DNA of 40,178 bases from a delta proteobacterium NaphS2 (GTDB lineage Bacteria > Desulfobacterota > DSM-4660 > Desulfatiglandales > Desulfatiglandaceae): positions 1 through 40,178 of the forward strand of contig ADZZ01000286.1 in assembly GCA_000179315.1 (NCBI GenBank). The letters are read 5' to 3'. Positions 23,557 to 32,123 of this stretch are shown here, one piece after another (the stretch's first letter is position 1; the number at the start of each line of letters is the position of its first letter). Made by a program: the position numbers and the translations under genes. The notes under the pieces are model-generated. The model had not been told where the DNA came from, searched no databases, and saw only the letters and a program-made list of their open reading frames with translations.

Positions 23557-24463
23557 ATGAATTTCTATGACGCGCATATACATTTTACATTTACGCGCCG
23601 GACTGAGCATTTGCAGGACATGTTTTTCCGGCTCAAAAAAATCGGGATTAAGGGGTTTGATGCATTTTTTATGGCGGAATTTCCGTTTAAAATGAGAACC
23701 ATTCTTGCGATGGTCCCGGAGGATTACCATGGCAACATTACTTATGATAGCTTGTTGCACCAAAGAAACCCGTTTTCGCTGATGGCGACGGACACGGATT
23801 TAGAGATCGTACCTTACTTGGACGCAAGGTTTATAGAAACCGATATTGAACGAAAGATTGAAAAGTATCAATCCATTGGCTTTAAGGGTTTGAAGCTTCT
23901 TTATGTTCCTGAAGAAGATACAGGAACAAAGATTGGCGGGATGCAAAAGGCATTCGGCCGGTCACTGAAACAATCGGAGAGAATTACATCACTACTTATT
24001 GACAATGCATCCGCACGAGAAATGTGTATTACAATCCATGCGGACTTGAGAAGATACGGGCGATTTATAGAAACAATGATCAAAGAACACCCCAACACAA
24101 ACTTCAATATCCCCCATTTTGGATATTCGCGAAGGGCAATATCTCCAATATTGGAAAAGTACCCAAATTGTTTTACGGATTTATCTTCTCTGGATTCATT
24201 TGTGAAAAATCGCGGTTCCTATCTTGATTTTATCAGGCACTACCGGGATAAGGTGCTTTTTGGCAGCGATGCATCAATAAACGCTCATGACAAAGAGAAT
24301 ATCTTGTCACCCCCGAGCATGAAAATGGAATCATGCTTACCATATTTACCATGAAAATGTAGAAGCTTCATTAAAGTTTTTCTTGAATCTGGTGGACGAG
24401 GCAGAACTCGTAGAGAGAATATTCGCCATGAACTACTTTGCTTTTCATAAGCGCAGTGTTTGA
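23557..24463 (+). pseudogene. Amidohydrolase_2 (ACMSD-like) gene, frameshifted near the 3' end
   Basis: The main frame, ATG 23557 to a stop at 24352-24354, codes for 265 residues of a TIM-barrel amidohydrolase with the metal motif DAHIH near the N-terminus, a later ITIHADLRRYGR and FGSDASINAHD, the place of the metal-binding Asp. The typical C-terminus is present but in another frame: from 24338, YHIYHENVEASLKFFLNLVD continues to TGA at 24461. The segment at 24304-24340 reads best in the third frame (LVTPEHENGIML). At least two indels around 24303 and 24338 are therefore implied. Truncation removes the last ~40 residues; whether the product folds is unknown. It is only distantly related to the copy at 24547. 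Confidence 0.7.
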
Positions 24464-24546
24464 GCCGCACAATGCATATAAGGCGTTAAACCACGAAGAT
24501 CGGAGACGGATATGCATAATAATCCATTACCGTTAGGGAGATCAAC

Positions 24547-25377
24547 ATGCCTGTTATTGATTTTCATATTCACGTTACACTGCCGAAGGAATATGCGCCA
24601 TGGTTTTTGGAGTGGCTTCGCCCGATTTTGGAAGGAGATCCGGCAAAAGAGCTGCGGCGCGTGCTGCAGACGCCTCAGGCAATGCTGGAATATCTGGATG
24701 ACCAGGGTATTGATTACGCCGTTTGCCTTGCCGAGACAAACCCCTTGGTCACAGGCGTCAGCACCAATGAACGGGTGGCGGAGTTTTGTTCTTACAGCCC
24801 GCGCCTTATTCCATTTGCCAACATCAACCCCTACATTGTAGCCGACTTGGCGAGTGAGCTGGAGCGGTGTGTAGAGATGGGACACCGGGGGCTCAAACTG
24901 TATCCATCATATCAGCATTTCTATCCCAATAACCACCGTCTTTATCCGCTTTACGCCAAAGCCCAGGACATGAAAATACCCGTTATGTTTCACACGGGGA
25001 CATCGACTTTTCCCGGTGCCCGTATCAAATATAGTGATCCTCTTGTTCTGGATGATGTGGCCGTTGATTTTCCCGAGCTAACGCTCATTATGGCCCATAG
25101 CGGGCGCGGCTTCTGGTACGACCGGGCTTTTTCCCTTGCCCGAATGCATGCGCATATTTATTTGGAAATTACCGGCCTGCCTCCAAAGAAACTGCCACTT
25201 TACTTTCCGGACCTGGAAAAACTTGCAGATAAAGTCATTTTTGGGTCTGATTGGCCGGCAGTTACAAATATTGCAGGCAACATTGCTGCCATACGCAGTT
25301 TGCCATTTGCCGATGAAACCAAAGAAAAGATCCTGGGGCTTAATGCAGCACAAGTGTTGGGTCTGACGCCTTGTTGA
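24547..25377 (+). CDS. ACMSD-like amidohydrolase/decarboxylase
   Basis: A 276-residue metal-dependent TIM-barrel protein of the amidohydrolase_2 family, which contains aminocarboxymuconate-semialdehyde decarboxylase, gamma-resorcylate decarboxylase and related hydro-lyases. Visible are the N-terminal HxH (H7, H9 in DFHIHV), VMFHTGTST with a metal His, the LIMAHSGRG motif, and the Asp in FGSDWPAV. It ends with the usual AAQVLGL segment. The start follows TAGGGAGATCAAC. These features favour decarboxylation or hydration of an acid, perhaps an aromatic or ring-cleavage acid; substrate unknown. A decayed copy lies at 23009. Confidence 0.85.
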   Translation: MPVIDFHIHVTLPKEYAPWFLEWLRPILEGDPAKELRRVLQTPQAMLEYLDDQGIDYAVCLAETNPLVTGVSTNERVAEFCSYSPRLIPFANINPYIVADLASELERCVEMGHRGLKLYPSYQHFYPNNHRLYPLYAKAQDMKIPVMFHTGTSTFPGARIKYSDPLVLDDVAVDFPELTLIMAHSGRGFWYDRAFSLARMHAHIYLEITGLPPKKLPLYFPDLEKLADKVIFGSDWPAVTNIAGNIAAIRSLPFADETKEKILGLNAAQVLGLTPC

Positions 25378-25516
25378 AATTTAAGAATATTGGCATAGAT
25401 TTATTGAATCGGAGTAAAGACCCTCTTGAAGGGATGATGCGTTCTAATTTTTTTTAGATCAAGTTCCCTGAATTCACCGCGGAAATTGCAGGGCCAATGA
25501 TCCTGGAGGCAAGGCC

Positions 25517-26047
25517 ATGAACATTGATCATACGTCATTAGAGCATTTGAGCAAGAAGGAGTTGCTGGATGTCATAAAACTATTTTCTAAAAACTGGTTA
25601 ACAGTGGATGGGTTATGGTTTACATTGGTGGAAGATAAATATGGTTTAGAGGCGGCTCTCGAACTCGATCTCAAGATGTGGGAAAGAAACGCCTTGATCG
25701 AGGCCAGGAGAATAAAAAAAGAAATGGGAATCGAAGGTGGCGGGATACAAGGGGTATTGAGGGCATTGCGTTTTATGAGCTTTGATCCGTCAATGCCGTT
25801 TCAATATTCTATCGAGGGTCCAAATGAGGCCCATATATGGGTTAGCGCCTGCCGGCCCCAGGAGGGCAGGATGAGAGCCGGAAGGAATGAATTTCCATGT
25901 AAAGACATGGGATTGGCGTGCTACTGTACTTTAGCGGAAAACATTGACCCAAGCGTAAAGGTGGCGTGTGTTTTTTGCCCCCCGGACAGTCACCCCCCGG
26001 AAGCATGGTGCAAATGGCGCCTTACAAAACGTGAAGAAGATTGTTAA
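25517..26047 (+). CDS. DUF6125-family protein
   Basis: A 176-residue cytoplasmic protein resembling the DUF6125 family, which I associate with anaerobic Desulfobacterota. The N-terminal part has the typical WLTVDGLWFTLVEDKYGLEAALELD stretch, an all-helical segment. The C-terminal part is rich in Cys (CRPQEGR, FPCKDMGLACYC, ACVFCPPD, WCKW, final C), which could bind metal. The biochemical function is unknown. It lies between two amidohydrolase genes on the same strand, and the start follows TGGAGGCAAGG. The 25378-25516 gap shows only a weak CCCT...AGGG stem. Confidence 0.65.
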   Translation: MNIDHTSLEHLSKKELLDVIKLFSKNWLTVDGLWFTLVEDKYGLEAALELDLKMWERNALIEARRIKKEMGIEGGGIQGVLRALRFMSFDPSMPFQYSIEGPNEAHIWVSACRPQEGRMRAGRNEFPCKDMGLACYCTLAENIDPSVKVACVFCPPDSHPPEAWCKWRLTKREEDC

Positions 26048-26082
26048 AGAATGTTGAAAGGTTAAAAAATATGGCTCATCAC

Positions 26083-26242
26083 TATGAAAAAAATAAAGGT
26101 AAAGATTGAGGATGTCCTTTGCTCACCGCAAGGGGAGAAATACATCGTTTATGGTTTTGTACGCCCTTAAAGCCGCTGAGAAATTCTATGGCCGTAGAAT
26201 CAGTGAAGTGGGCGGAGATCGAGATGGAATTCATTGATACTG
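26083..26242 (+). pseudogene. Possible remnant of a small gene
   Basis: From ATG 26083 one frame reads MKKIKVKIEDVLCSPQGEKY, ending shortly after at a TAA (26167). An overlapping frame continues with YALKAAEKFYGRRISEVGGD to TGA at 26240. The two pieces could be one small gene broken by a frameshift. I do not recognise the family. It could equally be chance, since the pieces are short. Confidence 0.25.
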
Positions 26243-26269
26243 CTTCCACAGAATAAGGAGAAGTTACAA

Positions 26270-27373
26270 ATGGCAGAAAAACGACGGTATGGTCAACTCG
26301 AAATGGACGAGCAGACAAAGGAAAGGCTGAACAAAGCCATTAAGATGGGAAAACCGTTCCATAAGGTGGACCCGGAAATAAAAGAGATGATTTTGGAGCA
26401 AAGAAAGGGCCGTCCCAGAATCATAGACATTCACGCCCACCCTTACACCAAAACAAATTGGAGGAGTTTGGGGAAATTTCGTGTGCATCTGGAGAACTAT
26501 CTTTACAAAAAGACGGGAACCAACCCCGAGCAGATAACTGAGGAAGCCCCTACGGACGAGGAATGGGTGGAAGCCTTTAGAGCGCTTGGCGTTGCAGTCA
26601 TGCCCCTGGGGTGGGACGCCGAAACAGCAATGACCAGCAAGGACATCTATGGGCCCGATGAGATTTACCAGCCTAATACCAACGATTATATTGCAAGTTT
26701 GAGGGATCGATTCCCTGATGTCGTCATTACAGGATGGGGTTCGGTGGACCCTTGGAAGGGATGGAAAGCGCAGGAGGAGGCCATAAGGTGTGTCAAGGAA
26801 CTGAATTTGGTCGGGCTCAAGTTCCAGCAGGTGGGTCAGGCCTTTATGATGAGCGATAAACGATTCTACCCCCTTTGGGATACATGCCAGGAAATGGGAA
26901 TCCCGGTTCAATTTCACTCCGGCTTTACCGGGTTGGGAAGTGGCGCCCCCGGTGGGATGGGCGCCAAACTAAAGTATACTATGAATTTGATTCCTGATTT
27001 CGATGATGTTGCGGCTGATTTCCCCAGAATGAAGATGATACTTTTGCACCCCAGCGACGGTAGGGACGAAGATGCGGTTTTAATGTGCAGACACAAAGGC
27101 AATGTATATCGGGAACTTTCCGGGCTGTGGCCGGAATACCTGGAACATGTGGCCCCTCATACCTGGTATGAGCTTAACCGCAGGCAGCGGCACAAATATA
27201 TGTTTGGTTCAGAGTTCAACCTTTTTCCCCTCGATGGCGTTATTTGGCAACATCTGCAGCTTGAATACAGGAAAGACGTGCTGGAGGACACTTTCTACAA
27301 AAATACCATCAATATTCTTGGAGAAGAATTGGAAAGAAACGCCAATGTCGATTTAAAGGAATGGGAGTCATAA
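26270..27373 (+). CDS. Amidohydrolase_2 family metal-dependent hydrolase/decarboxylase
   Basis: A 367-residue TIM-barrel amidohydrolase larger than its neighbours. The HxH motif is H55/H57 (IIDIHAHPYT), preceded by a ~50-residue charged N-terminal extension. Then come LVGLKFQQVGQAFMM, VQFHSGFTG (metal His), MKMILLHPSDG and KYMFGSEFNLFP, where the usual FGSDxP carries Glu in place of Asp. The family includes decarboxylases and hydro-lyases of aromatic and dicarboxylic acids. ATG 26270 follows AAGGAGAAG; the frame is open further upstream. It is followed 40 bp later by a carboxyltransferase gene, suggesting joint handling of a carboxylated intermediate. Confidence 0.8.
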   Translation: MAEKRRYGQLEMDEQTKERLNKAIKMGKPFHKVDPEIKEMILEQRKGRPRIIDIHAHPYTKTNWRSLGKFRVHLENYLYKKTGTNPEQITEEAPTDEEWVEAFRALGVAVMPLGWDAETAMTSKDIYGPDEIYQPNTNDYIASLRDRFPDVVITGWGSVDPWKGWKAQEEAIRCVKELNLVGLKFQQVGQAFMMSDKRFYPLWDTCQEMGIPVQFHSGFTGLGSGAPGGMGAKLKYTMNLIPDFDDVAADFPRMKMILLHPSDGRDEDAVLMCRHKGNVYRELSGLWPEYLEHVAPHTWYELNRRQRHKYMFGSEFNLFPLDGVIWQHLQLEYRKDVLEDTFYKNTINILGEELERNANVDLKEWES

Positions 27374-27415
27374 GCTGGCCTGTCGCATTCACTCGGAGGG
27401 CGGAGGGAATTGGAG

Positions 27416-28966
27416 ATGTCTGTAGGGGAAAAGCCGAAAGAATTAATAGAGATTGAGGAGCAGGCCAAGAAGGGAGGAGGAGAAGATGCTGTTCAGCGGC
27501 AGCATAAAATGGGAAAATTGACCGCAAGGGAGCGAGTGGATCTGTTCTTTGACCAGGGCAGCTTTGTTGAACTCGGTCTGTTTGCTCAGCATGAGTGTTA
27601 TGACTTTGGCATGGAGGAGAGGAGACCCTATGGTGACGGAGTAATAACCGGCTATGGAAGAGTAAACGGAAGGATTGTCTATCTTTATGCCCAGGATTTT
27701 ACTGTTTTTGGCGGCACAGTAGGTGTTGCCCATGCCAGAAAAGTTTGCAATATCATGAAGTTGGCGAGGAAAACAAAGGCACCTATTATTGGTTTCATAG
27801 ATTCGAGTGGAGCAAGAATCCAAGAGGGAATGCGCGGAACCTATAGTATGCTATTTGCCGAGAATATTGACACCTCCGGCGTGGTCCCGCAACTCTCTGC
27901 GATTATGGGAAATTGCGCTGGAGGTGGTGTTTACTCTCCGGCTCTTACTGACTTTACATTTATGGTAGATGGCACCAGCCAGATGTTTATTGCTGGCCCG
28001 CAGGTTATCAAAGCGGTAAATGGAGAAAATATCAGCATGCAGGATCTCGGAGGCGCCAAGGTTCAAAGCAAAACCGCAGGAAACTGTGACTTTGTTGCTG
28101 GAGATGAAGAAGAATGTTTGAAGGCTATTAAAAAGCTACTCAGCTTTCTGCCACAAAGTTGTATGGAAAAGCCCCCTGTAACGATGAATACTGAGGATAG
28201 TCCCAATCGATGTGATGAAAGTTTAACCGAAATAATTCCTGAAAATCCCAAACTTGCGTTCGACATGTACAGCATCATCAAAACGATCGTCGATGATGGC
28301 GACTTCTTTGAAATTAAGGCCGATTTCGCTAAAAACCTGATTACGGGTTTCTCTCGATTAGGGGGTTATCCTGTCGGGATTGTAGCCAATCGTCCCAATG
28401 TGCTGGCTGGAGCACTGGATTGTGATGCATCTGACAAAGGAGCGAGATTTTATCGAACCTGTGATTGCTTTAACATCCCCATTATTTCATTTACGGACGT
28501 CCCAGGGTACTTGCCTGGAGCAGCCGAAGAACATAAGGGTATCATCAGACACGGCGCCAAGATGCTTTATGCCTATCGGGAAGCCACTGTACCAAAAATT
28601 AACTGCATCATTCGCAAAGCTTATGGCGGGGCCCTCTTTGCCATGGGGTCAAAGACGATGGGCGCCGATCTTGTGTTTTCCTGGCCTTTCGCAGAAATCG
28701 CGGTGATGGGGGCTGAGGGTGCAGTGAACGTGCTTTATTCCAGAGAGATAGAATCGGCGGACGATAAGGAAGGATTCAGAAAAATGAAAACAGAAGAGTA
28801 CCGCCGGAGGTTTGGCACGCCTTACTGGTCCGCGTCTGTTCAGGCGGTTGACGCCGTTATCCTCCCGTCCGAGACAAGACCTAACCTGATCCGGGGGCTG
28901 CAGATGCTTTGGAACAAGACAGAGGAACAAAAACCCCGGCGAAAGCACGGTAATATCCCTCTTTAA
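27416..28966 (+). CDS. Acyl-CoA carboxyltransferase (MmdA/PccB-type alpha subunit)
   Basis: A 516-residue carboxyltransferase of the biotin-dependent acyl-CoA carboxylase/decarboxylase family: two crotonase-like halves, with the oxyanion-loop regions SGARIQEG...GNCAGGGVYSPA in the N-half and DVPGYLPGAAEEHKGIIRHGAKMLYAY...RKAYGGALFAMGSK in the C-half. Such subunits move CO2 between biotin and an acyl-CoA, as in methylmalonyl-CoA or glutaconyl-CoA decarboxylases or propionyl-CoA carboxylase. No biotin carrier, biotin carboxylase or membrane beta subunit gene is adjacent, so partners are encoded elsewhere. GGAGGG precedes ATG 27416; an in-frame TTG two codons earlier is unlikely. Which CoA ester is used cannot be read. 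Confidence 0.88.
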   Translation: MSVGEKPKELIEIEEQAKKGGGEDAVQRQHKMGKLTARERVDLFFDQGSFVELGLFAQHECYDFGMEERRPYGDGVITGYGRVNGRIVYLYAQDFTVFGGTVGVAHARKVCNIMKLARKTKAPIIGFIDSSGARIQEGMRGTYSMLFAENIDTSGVVPQLSAIMGNCAGGGVYSPALTDFTFMVDGTSQMFIAGPQVIKAVNGENISMQDLGGAKVQSKTAGNCDFVAGDEEECLKAIKKLLSFLPQSCMEKPPVTMNTEDSPNRCDESLTEIIPENPKLAFDMYSIIKTIVDDGDFFEIKADFAKNLITGFSRLGGYPVGIVANRPNVLAGALDCDASDKGARFYRTCDCFNIPIISFTDVPGYLPGAAEEHKGIIRHGAKMLYAYREATVPKINCIIRKAYGGALFAMGSKTMGADLVFSWPFAEIAVMGAEGAVNVLYSREIESADDKEGFRKMKTEEYRRRFGTPYWSASVQAVDAVILPSETRPNLIRGLQMLWNKTEEQKPRRKHGNIPL

Positions 28967-29025
28967 CGCCCATGGAAAAGATTCTGGTGATTAATGTCTC
29001 TTTTGGGGAATGGGAGAAAATCCCT

Positions 29026-29390
29026 CGCCTTCAGGCGACTACTTTAGTAGGCTTGCGGTGTTATGAAAAACTACCGCAAGCCATCACATTCTGTTTACGA
29101 TCTGAAATATCATTTTGTATGGGTAACCAAGTACCGCAAGCCGGTTCTTTTTGGAAACGTGGGAACACGGCTTCGTGATCTGATACGCGAAATCTGTAAA
29201 TCGATGGATATTGAGATTATCAAAGGCCACGTTTCCAAAGACCATGTGCACCTCTTTGTGTCGATTCCACCATATCATTCTGTAAGTCAGGTGATTGGTC
29301 GAATCAAAGGGAAAACCTCAAGAAAGCTGCTCAGCGAAAATCGGCAATTGGCGAAAAAGTTCTGGGGTCGTCATCTGTGGGCACGCGGGT
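29026..29390 (+). mobile_element. tnpA: Truncated IS200/IS605-type element (left end hairpins and tnpA)
   Basis: The gene starting at ATG 29063 encodes a Y1 HUH transposase: FHVWVTKYRKPVLF-like start, and the metal motif DHVHLFV with H61 and H63. It runs normally to WGRHLWARGY (about residue 110), then passes into foreign sequence and stops at 29428, so the C-terminal helix with the catalytic Tyr is lost and the protein must be inactive. Two hairpins of left-end type precede it: CGCC-TTCA-GGCG (29026-29037) and CTAC-TTTA-GTAG (29039-29050). The right end is missing. No TnpB gene is present. Confidence 0.88.
29052..29080 (+). promoter_or_regulatory. Hairpin enclosing the tnpA start codon
   Basis: CTTGCGGT (29052-29059) and ACCGCAAG (29073-29080) are perfect complements with a 13-base loop holding the ATG at 29063. 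Such a structure would hide the start region from ribosomes. IS200 elements are known to repress transposase translation through 5' hairpins, so this may be a conserved control still legible in the remnant. Confidence 0.55.
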
Positions 29391-29541
29391 ACACACCCAG
29401 ATTGACGCCGGCCACCAGAATCATGTGACTCCACATAAACAGGATAAGTCCCGCTCCCGTCAGCATCTGAAACCAGTCCAGATAAGTCGATGTTCTGTCT
29501 GGCATCTTGGCATAGACAGTTGTATTAATTGCCCTTTCCAC
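29391..29541 (-). pseudogene. N-terminal remnant of fumarate reductase cytochrome b (frdC-like)
   Basis: On the minus strand this stretch reads MPDRTSTYLDWFQMLTGAG followed by LILFMWSHMILVAGVNLGV. That fits the first membrane helix of the diheme cytochrome b of Wolinella-type fumarate reductases/succinate dehydrogenases (MPAKLDWWQSATG...LFMIGHMFFV...LG), including the heme-ligand His in SHM. The frame is open back to GTG 29541, seven bases after the stop of the ligase gene, so it was probably the next gene in that operon. Near 29391 the similarity ends at the truncated IS200 element. Only about 40-50 codons of a ~220-codon gene survive. Confidence 0.75.
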
Positions 29542-29547
29542 CAGCGA

Positions 29548-31110
29548 TTACTGCCCAGGCATGGCCCCGTCTCGATGATACTGTCTAAGGGCCGACTTCT
29601 TTATTTTTCCCCATGCGGTTGTAGGAAGTGAATCCATAAGTTCAATTTGGGCAGGGAATTTGAATCTCGCAATTTCACCTTCAAGAAATCCAAACACCTC
29701 TTCTTGGGTAATGGTCTTCCCTTTGCGACAAACAATGAAGGCCTTCCCCGTTTCCCCCCACTTTTCATCGGGTATTCCGATGATAGCCACATTTTCGATT
29801 TTCGGATGATCCACCAAAACCTTTTCGATTTCCACAGGATATACATTCTCCCCACCGCTTCGGTACATATCTTTGGCCCGGTCGACTAAATAAAAAAAAC
29901 CATCCTCATCCATGTAGCCCAAATCACCGGTATGAAGTTTTCCATCGACAATCGTTTCAGCCGTTTCCTCCGGCATATCCCAGTAGCCGCTCATGACGTT
30001 GGGACCGATCGCCACAATTTCTCCAATTTCGCCTGGCCGGAGTTTAACACCGTTTCGATCTTCAATCCATGCGTCTGTAAAAAAATTGGGCAGCCCGCAG
30101 GACCCTTCTTTCTTCCTCATGGCATTTTTCGGCATCAAAATCATTGCCGAGTTTTCCGTTTGCCCATACCCCATCTGGAGAAAAAGACCCCTTTTCTCGA
30201 GTTCCTGAATAATAGCCGGAGAGGTTTTCTCCCCTCCTCCGATAGTAACCCGGACTCCGCTCACATCAACATGATCCAGTGCCCCTGTGTTGAGTATAAT
30301 TCGGAACATCGTTGTGAGGGCAAAAAGTATGGTAGCCTTGTATTGCTCAATATCCAGAACAAACTGCTCCGGATCAAAATTCATTCTCACGAGGAGAGTG
30401 GCTCCCCGGCACAAGCATGGGATGGCGACTCCGCAAAGACCGGCGGAATGGCATAGGGGAGACTGAAACAAGAACACATCACCTTGCCTCATGTCTGTAT
30501 AATTTATAATTTGGAAACTCTTGAAATAGAATTGTCCATGCGAAATCACAGCGCCTTTTGGATCGCCCGAAACACCGGACGTGAACAATACGGCCAATGG
30601 ATCATCCAGATCGATCGGAGCATCAGGCGTTGGTTCATCCTTCGGCCGGCCTTCGATACTTTTAGGATATGAAACCGCCCAGGCCGGACAATCCGGCCCT
30701 TCAGGCAAGTTGCTTTTCACACAGATGAATTTATCAGCTTCCACCTGCACCGAATCGCGGATTGACTCAATATGTTTTGCCACGACATCGTGAAAAAGAA
30801 GTAAACGGCAATTGCACCGGTTGAGCTGGTATGTCAATTCCCGAGATACCATTCGAAAATTCAAGGGAAGAAAAATGAGGCCTAGTTTCGCTGCTGCAAA
30901 AAAAGAAACAAGGAATTCAGGACAGTTCAGAAGATCAACGGCAATACGATCTCCCTTTTTGAGACCCATTTCCTGAAACAAATGGCTGATGCGATTCACA
31001 TCGTCGTTCAATTGCTTATATGTGATAGAGGCGTCTTCGTAGATTATTGCTGTTTTATCCGGACTCCAAAGAGCTCTTTTACTTGAAATTTTTCCGATGC
31101 TCCATTTCAT
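29548..31110 (-). CDS. AMP-forming acyl/aryl-CoA ligase
   Basis: A 520-residue ANL-superfamily ligase. The P-loop is atypical, TSGVSGDPKG (177-186) where most have TSGTTGxPKG, while the A5 motif MGYGQTE, the A7 motif HTGDLG, the hinge DRAKDMYRSGGENVYPVEIE and the catalytic Lys K502 (TAWGKIKK) are normal. It should activate a carboxylic acid to its CoA thioester through an acyl adenylate. It closes a minus-strand gene set that begins with DUF4125 at 34251 and is 38 bp from the epimerase gene. The start at 31110 has only a weak AAAGG site. The substrate is unknown. Confidence 0.85.
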   Translation of the reverse strand: MKWSIGKISSKRALWSPDKTAIIYEDASITYKQLNDDVNRISHLFQEMGLKKGDRIAVDLLNCPEFLVSFFAAAKLGLIFLPLNFRMVSRELTYQLNRCNCRLLLFHDVVAKHIESIRDSVQVEADKFICVKSNLPEGPDCPAWAVSYPKSIEGRPKDEPTPDAPIDLDDPLAVLFTSGVSGDPKGAVISHGQFYFKSFQIINYTDMRQGDVFLFQSPLCHSAGLCGVAIPCLCRGATLLVRMNFDPEQFVLDIEQYKATILFALTTMFRIILNTGALDHVDVSGVRVTIGGGEKTSPAIIQELEKRGLFLQMGYGQTENSAMILMPKNAMRKKEGSCGLPNFFTDAWIEDRNGVKLRPGEIGEIVAIGPNVMSGYWDMPEETAETIVDGKLHTGDLGYMDEDGFFYLVDRAKDMYRSGGENVYPVEIEKVLVDHPKIENVAIIGIPDEKWGETGKAFIVCRKGKTITQEEVFGFLEGEIARFKFPAQIELMDSLPTTAWGKIKKSALRQYHRDGAMPGQ

Positions 31111-31148
31111 GACGTTTTTACCTTTAACCGTTATTTTTTGCCGAGGCC

Positions 31149-32087
31149 CTATCCTCGAATGTTTCTCTTTGCATCTTGAACGAGCCTGTAGTAATCATAC
31201 GTTGCTTTCATGCCATCCTCAACCGATGTGTATTCAAACCCTAATAACCGTTGCAGTTTTGTTCCCGAATAAACGAGATGTGAATCAAGCGGAAACGGCA
31301 AGGGAATTTGCCTTTTCTCAATCTCCGGGACACTCAACTTCCGTATGCTGATTTTTTTTGAGCAAACTTTTTCAAAAACATCCATTAACCCTTGGTAGGA
31401 TACCAGTTGTTCGGAACAAACATTAAACGCTTGATTAAAAACATCGCGATTTCCGATACATTCCTGAATAATTTTCGCCAGGTCCACCACATACAGAAAG
31501 TTGAAAAGGGGAAGATCATTATCAGGCACAATAACCGGCTCGTTATTGGATATGAGGTCAAAGAAGTATGTCTCTCTCGGAGCATAGTTGTAAGGGCCGT
31601 ATATGATTACCGGACGTAAACAGGTATACGCGATACCGCGCCTTGGGCATTCAAATTGGAGTTTACGTTCGCAGAGCCATTTATTAAAAGCATAGTCTGC
31701 AGCTAAGGGTCCCAACTCAAGCTGAGGCGCTGAAAGTTTGGGTGCATCCTCGTTCACGGGAAGATTCGTCGTGTTTTCATAGATGCTCGTCGTGCTGATA
31801 TAGATGTAATGATCAATTTTGCCCGGAAGAAATTCAAGCATCTTTGCAAGATCTGCATCAGATTCTCCGCAGAAATCAATAACGGCATGCCAATCCAGCA
31901 ACGGCATCCCTTTAACGATTTCCGCCTCATTCCGCCTATCACCGACGATTTCCGTAACACCCGCCATGTTGAGAGGAACATGGCCGCGGTTAAAGACAAA
32001 AATATCGCAGTCGCTTTCCTTTACGAGCTCCTCAACGAAGACCCTTCCCGCAAAATAACTGCCACCCAGAATTAAAACATTTTTCAT
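31149..32087 (-). CDS. NAD-dependent epimerase/dehydratase-like extended SDR
   Basis: A 312-residue extended SDR. The N-terminus MKNVLILGGSYFAGR carries the dinucleotide-binding GxSxFxGR variant seen in epimerase and CSP41-like proteins. DFCGESDAD and YIYISTTSIYEN are typical of the family. The catalytic tyrosine is likely in the LAADYAFNKWLCE motif (Y-x3-K), followed by CLRPVIIYGPYNY. The sugar-nucleotide or other substrate is not evident. It lies between the DUF4037 gene (36 bp) and the ligase gene (38 bp) in a tight minus-strand operon, unusual company for a sugar enzyme. Confidence 0.8.
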   Translation of the reverse strand: MKNVLILGGSYFAGRVFVEELVKESDCDIFVFNRGHVPLNMAGVTEIVGDRRNEAEIVKGMPLLDWHAVIDFCGESDADLAKMLEFLPGKIDHYIYISTTSIYENTTNLPVNEDAPKLSAPQLELGPLAADYAFNKWLCERKLQFECPRRGIAYTCLRPVIIYGPYNYAPRETYFFDLISNNEPVIVPDNDLPLFNFLYVVDLAKIIQECIGNRDVFNQAFNVCSEQLVSYQGLMDVFEKVCSKKISIRKLSVPEIEKRQIPLPFPLDSHLVYSGTKLQRLLGFEYTSVEDGMKATYDYYRLVQDAKRNIRG

Positions 32088-32123
32088 TCCTTACAACCCC
32101 TTTTTCATTTGAAGGGTAACGGC

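Noticed and set aside
28972-29020. A plus-strand start MEKILVINVSFGEWEK right after the carboxyltransferase, resembling the beginning of an aldehyde:ferredoxin oxidoreductase
   Set aside because: Only about 16 codons precede the IS200 end, there is no ribosome binding site, and the similarity is too short to be meaningful.
29377-29631. A plus-strand 84-residue frame after tnpA
   Set aside because: It is antisense to the frdC remnant and the ligase end.
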